Assembly: GCA_003024985.2 (NCBI GenBank)
Contig: PXIH01S0009869.1
Length of the DNA: 11,389 bases
Source of the DNA: Euperipatoides rowelli
Lineage: Eukaryota > Onychophora > Udeonychophora > Euonychophora > Peripatopsidae
Direction: 5' to 3' (one strand)
Under the pieces are notes generated by a model. That model had not been told where the DNA came from and made no database searches. It was given only the letters and a program-made list of their open reading frames with translations. Positions 8,040 to 11,389 of the stretch are shown piece after piece. The position numbers and the translations under genes were made by a program. The stretch's first letter is position 1; each line of letters opens with the position of its first letter.

Positions 8040-9211
8040 TTGAAAGAATAGCACCATTAGACTGGCACCAGACAGAGCATTGAGTTGCATTGAGGTTAGT
8101 TGTGGTGATTGGTGGTGAAAACAATTTGATATAAAATAGATCTCACACAGAATGATTATTCATTACGGTGGATTTTTTTTTCTTATTACCTTTTATTCAT
8201 ACTCTTTGGCAGCACTTGTATTTCAATACCAAAGTGGCAACACCAATCTCTGTTTAATAGATGCAATATCGTAATCGTATAGATGTTTAGTTGTTTTTTT
8301 TTTTTCAGCTCAAAAATAGTAATGAGTAATACGGTAACTTAATACAGACTTCATTATTTCTTGTTTATGTTCCCTTTAGATTGAATATTTTTTTTCCAGG
8401 ACAGATCAAATAATCCTAACCACAATATTATTAAAGATTGTGAAATTAAGACGTTCGCTAAAGTAAATTTACTATTATCAATTAAAAATTAAAAATTCAA
8501 GTAATTGTCTTTCTTCGTATTTAATAAAGACTATATTGTGAGTTACTTTCGTTGTATTCTTCAATATATTTAAAACTAAAAATAAATCCAGTCAATTCCT
8601 GTAAAGACTCCCAAAGTTAAAAGAAAAAATGCTAGCTTCAAAAATTAAAAAACTGCTTTTTGTGTTTTTACAGAAAAGAAGGCTTATATGTCTACAAAGT
8701 GAAATGTTTACACTGATTAAATATTAGCTGATATTATATCAAAGTAATTTTTATTGTATAATAATTAAACTAGCCACGATTAAGACAGAGTTGTGTTGGC
8801 AAGTTTAAAATAAATAGGTGAAGATCCTTCTATCATAGAATAAATAAGTAAATTAACCTGGCTGATATTGTAATGAAGTTAATTCCAATTGCTTGTTTAG
8901 CACTTCAATTAAGTTTATTGATAGAAAAAAATAAAAAGGTTCAAAAGGGGGTACCACCATTGAAACTAACGATGAGAGTAGTACATCCATTAAAAACAAT
9001 GTTTTAAAAAAGTGGTGTTAATTCCATCGCAAGCCACCACTATAATTTTTAAAGCATCTCTATATTTTTTTTTTCACTGTGAACCATTGCAGATGCTGTT
9101 GAGTGCATCCCATTAAAAGCTAGGGTTTTAAAAACTGTTAGCGGCAGCACAACTCAATGCACCGTTTTGTATGCCGCCAGCCTTAGGGAATGGATAGTGC
9201 TATTCTTTCAA
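8040..9211. mobile_element. 1.17-kb interval bounded by related inverted segments
   Basis: The left edge has TTGAAAGAATAGCAC (8040-8054), CTGGC (8062-8066) and GCATTGAGTTG (8077-8087). The right edge has the exact complements in mirrored order: CAACTCAATGC (9150-9160), GCCAG (9176-9180) and GTGCTATTCTTTCAA (9197-9211). The blocks span 48 bases on the left and 62 on the right, so indels separate them. This could be a DNA transposon with imperfect terminal repeats, or two copies of one repeat in opposite orientation. I see no matching target duplication (TATGCTTC on the left, ATTTTCCA on the right) and no transposase frame inside. The inverted match itself is firm; the element interpretation is tentative. 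Confidence 0.5.
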
Positions 9212-9215
9212 ATTT

Positions 9216-9716
9216 TCCATTATTTCAAGAGTTTTGTTTTATAAGGAAAAATAAATCTGATATGGATAGTGTATATACAGTATACCACACTGAAATATGT
9301 TACTGAATTACTGTTCAAACTGAAATAGGACATATTTAGAGAAATTTATGAAGAAAAAATGATAAACATAAAGCACATATTTTTTTAAAAAAAAAAATAC
9401 ATTGGAGAAATTTTTTAACTTCATTATTTCAAGAGTTTACTGTATTATTACTAGATAGGTTCAATTCATTTTTAGCATGATTAAGAGAGACTACAGGGAG
9501 GGTGCAGCTAACAGTTTTATAATAAAGGTATTTATATCCCCTCTTCCTGCATTTAAGAAGTGCCTTATCCCAGATCTTCCATTACTTCAATAATTTACTG
9601 TATTACTAGTTAAGTTCCATTCATTTGTTAATATAGAGTTTAAAAGTTACATTACAGGGGGGGGGGGGGCAGATAACAGCTATATAATAAAGGTTCTAAT
9701 ATCTCCTCTCCTGGAT
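9216..9716. repeat. Diverged tandem duplication, about 157-bp period, with pogo-like ends
   Basis: Copy one runs from about 9419 to 9552 and copy two from about 9576 to 9716, in the same orientation. Shared blocks in order are CATTA.TTCAA.A.TTTACTGTATTA, TTC.ATTCATTT, ACAGGG, GCAG.TAACAG, TATAATAAAGGT and a CTCCTCT-like end. A third partial copy at 9218-9234 shares 17 exact bases with 9422-9438. On the minus strand each full unit holds TA followed by CAGTAAA.T.TTGAA.TAATG (starting at 9442 and 9600). This resembles pogo/Tigger termini and is similar to the right end of the element at 3743-4255. No opposite-facing end was found, so whether these were real transposon ends is uncertain. Confidence 0.65.
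9657..9669 (+). repeat. Run of 13 G
   Basis: A homopolymer of 13 G stands out sharply in A+T-rich sequence. It lies in the second copy of the tandem duplication; the aligned place in the first copy reads CAGGGAGGGTGCAG (9494-9507). An expansion by slippage from that shorter G-rich ancestor is the simplest view. The exact length may be unreliable. Confidence 0.85.
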
Positions 9717-9720
9717 GACA

Positions 9721-10364
9721 ATTGTTAACTATGATTTTTTTGTTAATATATTACATAAAACTATTGAATTGCCTTTTTTTTTTTCAAAATAGAAGCAAGC
9801 TGAAATGCATTAATCAGTTGAACTAATAAAGACTTAGTCCTCGCTCCCACCATTTTTACCCTTGTGAGAAGAACAATTTATTTTTTAAGTATAAACTGAA
9901 ATGTCATTTTCATTATGTCTTTTAAATAAGCTGTAGTTGTTCTTTTGAATTATGCTGGATCTCAACATTCAATTGATTTTTAGCTGCAGACATGCTGAGC
10001 AGTAACAATGTTATTAAACCATTATTCTATGAACAAATGATTAAAAGAATGTCAACATAACTATTGCACACTGTTTGTCCAGGGAGTTTGAAAGCAAGAG
10101 GAGAAACAAAAAAGTTACATTTTTAATTACTGTTGCAGCAGGTAATAATATAATGCAAAAATAAATTGTTAAATCTAAATCACAAAATTCTATGACATTT
10201 TAATTTAAAAAAAAATCATCTAAAATGATAAAAATGATGCTCTCGTATGTATAAAATTAAATAGGCACCCCATCTTCACATACTTTTTTGATATTTTATA
10301 ATATTTAAGATAATAAATACAATAACTGTATATATTATTTTAAATATTATTATACTGTAAGTCT
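9721..10364. other. A+T-rich region without recognisable genes
   Basis: No reading frame, RNA gene or element boundary is visible. Isolated splice-like words occur (for example TTGCAGCAGGTAATA near 10133-10147) but nothing connects them into an exon. Confidence 0.55.
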
Positions 10365-10559
10365 GTACTCACCTTGGTTTAATTACATGAAAATTTATTT
10401 AATGTTTCTTAAATATTTCAGACCTAATTAATTTCCGAGTCTATTTATGGAACAACGAGCAATTAAATCGTACAGTAGGAGAGTGTAGTTGAGAGTGTAG
10501 TCGTACTCACTTAGGTTTAATGACAAGCAAATTCATTTAGTGTTTCTTTAAGATTTTAG
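10365..10559. repeat. Pair of diverged 57-bp direct repeats
   Basis: The copies at 10365-10421 and 10503-10559 lie 138 bases apart and agree at about 47 of 57 positions. They begin with GTACTCAC and end with a T-rich stretch closing in TTTCAG or TTTTAG. The second copy stops right where the open frame leading into the reverse transcriptase remnant begins (a TAG at 10557-10559 closes that frame upstream). On the minus strand the start of copy one is a strong splice-donor look-alike (AAG|GTGAGTAC). They may be repeats of the retroelement's 5' region or an older local duplication. Confidence 0.7.
10478..10501 (+). repeat. Short tandem repeat of GAGAGTGTAGT
   Basis: GAGAGTGTAGT occurs at 10479-10489 and again at 10491-10501, a 12-base period with one T between. 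It sits between the two 57-bp direct repeats and just before the second one. Confidence 0.7.
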
Positions 10560-10589
10560 GTATGTTGTACTTTAATTTGTATTGATTTG

Positions 10590-11389
10590 ATGAATTTATT
10601 CTTATTATTGGTGAACGAGTACAAATCTCCCCAACTTGATTATCGCCCAATCAGTATTACCAACAATGTCTCTAAGATTATGGAACGTATTGTCGTTTGT
10701 TTGTTGAAGCCATATATAGAACCTCACCTTAGTGTTTTTCAACACGGCTTTAGAACCTGTATGTCGACTGAGACCTGTTGGCTATCGGCCTATAGTACTT
10801 GGTCTACCTTAAGAGACTTGGGTCACAGACTTGTCTTATTTTTTGATTTGACATATGCGTTCGACTTGGTCTGTATTGATCTATTGTTTTTTAAGATGTT
10901 GAATATGGGAATGCCAACTATATTATGCCAGTGGATTTTTTAATTTCTTTCTTACCATCCATTTTCTACAGAGATAGGTCATATACGATCTAGTACAGGT
11001 TGGAGAAATTGTGGCCTCCCACAGGGACTGTGTTATCGGCAGTCCTGTTCAACGTGTTTATTGCTGATTTATACTCATTGCCTTTTGATAACATTATTGG
11101 ATACTTCGATGATATGAAGTTGTTTTCGATTATAGATACTCCTGAAGAGGCTAGAAATTTTCAGAACCAGATTAATTTGTTTACAAAATGGAAAGCCGAT
11201 AACTCATTAAAGATTAATTATGCCAAAACGAAATGTTTTATTATGGGTAAACGAGCGTATCATCCTGCTTTTTATGTTGACAACATATTAATTGAAAGAG
11301 TACGAATGTATCGTGATCTTGGTGTTGTAGTTGATGATTTTATGACATTCGCATACCACGTGGATTATCTACTTACAAGATTATTCCGT
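10590..11389 (+). pseudogene. Jockey-like non-LTR retrotransposon reverse transcriptase, truncated and broken
   Basis: This encodes part of the reverse transcriptase that copies a non-LTR retrotransposon's RNA into DNA at the target site. The first open segment ends at a TAA (10941-10943). It holds the YRPIS block (10641-10655), QHGFR (10740-10754) with STET after it, and the motif A block FDLTYAFD (10842-10865). The same frame continues past the TAA to WRNCGLPQG (ending 11027). One base is then missing, and the frame starting at 11027 carries TVLSAVLFN, the active-site box YFDDMKLF (11102-11125, where YADD is usual) and a DLGVVVDD block. It stays open to the window edge. Block order and wording fit the Jockey/CR1-like part of the LINE families, common in arthropods. 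No endonuclease domain lies upstream, so the copy is 5'-truncated. The stop and frameshift make it non-functional as written. Confidence 0.92.

Noticed and set aside
8348-8360. ACTTCATTATTTC shared with 9418-9430 as evidence of a fourth tandem copy
   Set aside because: Only 13 A+T-rich bases match and the flanks diverge at once.
1-11389. Search for CRISPR arrays, bacterial genes, riboswitches and rho-independent terminators
   Set aside because: No regularly spaced repeats and no coding density; the composition and retroelement content indicate a eukaryotic nuclear genome, where these are not expected.

Overview
The window is a strongly A+T-rich, non-coding stretch of eukaryotic nuclear DNA, most likely from an invertebrate animal. 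The lack of long reading frames, the many A/T homopolymers, the remains of several transposon types and a broken Jockey-like non-LTR reverse transcriptase all point that way. The style of the reverse transcriptase favours an arthropod, perhaps an insect, but this is inference and the species is not identifiable. There is no intact protein gene, no convincing tRNA or rRNA, no CRISPR array and no bacterial operon structure. Most short open frames here have low-complexity translations and are best treated as chance.

Layout. Bases 1-2000 are mostly featureless A+T-rich DNA. They hold a poly(A)/poly(T) palindrome (346-379), a weak minus-strand exon candidate (527-578) and an isolated C-rich tract (1094-1125). 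Bases 2001-4255 are a cluster of small transposon-derived units. First comes a 472-bp hAT-type non-autonomous element with an exact 8-bp target duplication and seven copies of one internal motif. A lone hAT-like terminus (2890) and a short tandem repeat (2968-3029) follow. Next is a 690-bp nearly spacerless foldback palindrome flanked by CATTTTTT on both sides. Twelve bases later comes a candidate MITE of about 513 bp with TA flanks and repeated CAACTCAAAT words.

Bases 4256-8039 hold nothing that I can name apart from small hairpins, one more lone hAT-like terminus (7091-7105) and an unresolved base N at 8010. Bases 8040-9211 are bounded by a related pair of inverted segments. Bases 9216-9716 carry a diverged tandem duplication of about 157 bp whose units contain pogo/Tigger-like end sequences and a run of 13 G. 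A second pair of diverged direct repeats (10365-10421 and 10503-10559) leads up to a decayed, 5'-truncated reverse transcriptase that runs off the right edge. It carries one in-frame stop, one single-base frameshift and a YFDD active-site box.

Nothing here works together as a pathway. The content reads as the record of successive transposon insertions and decay. The foldback palindrome and the hAT element with motif repeats are the parts that best repay a second look.
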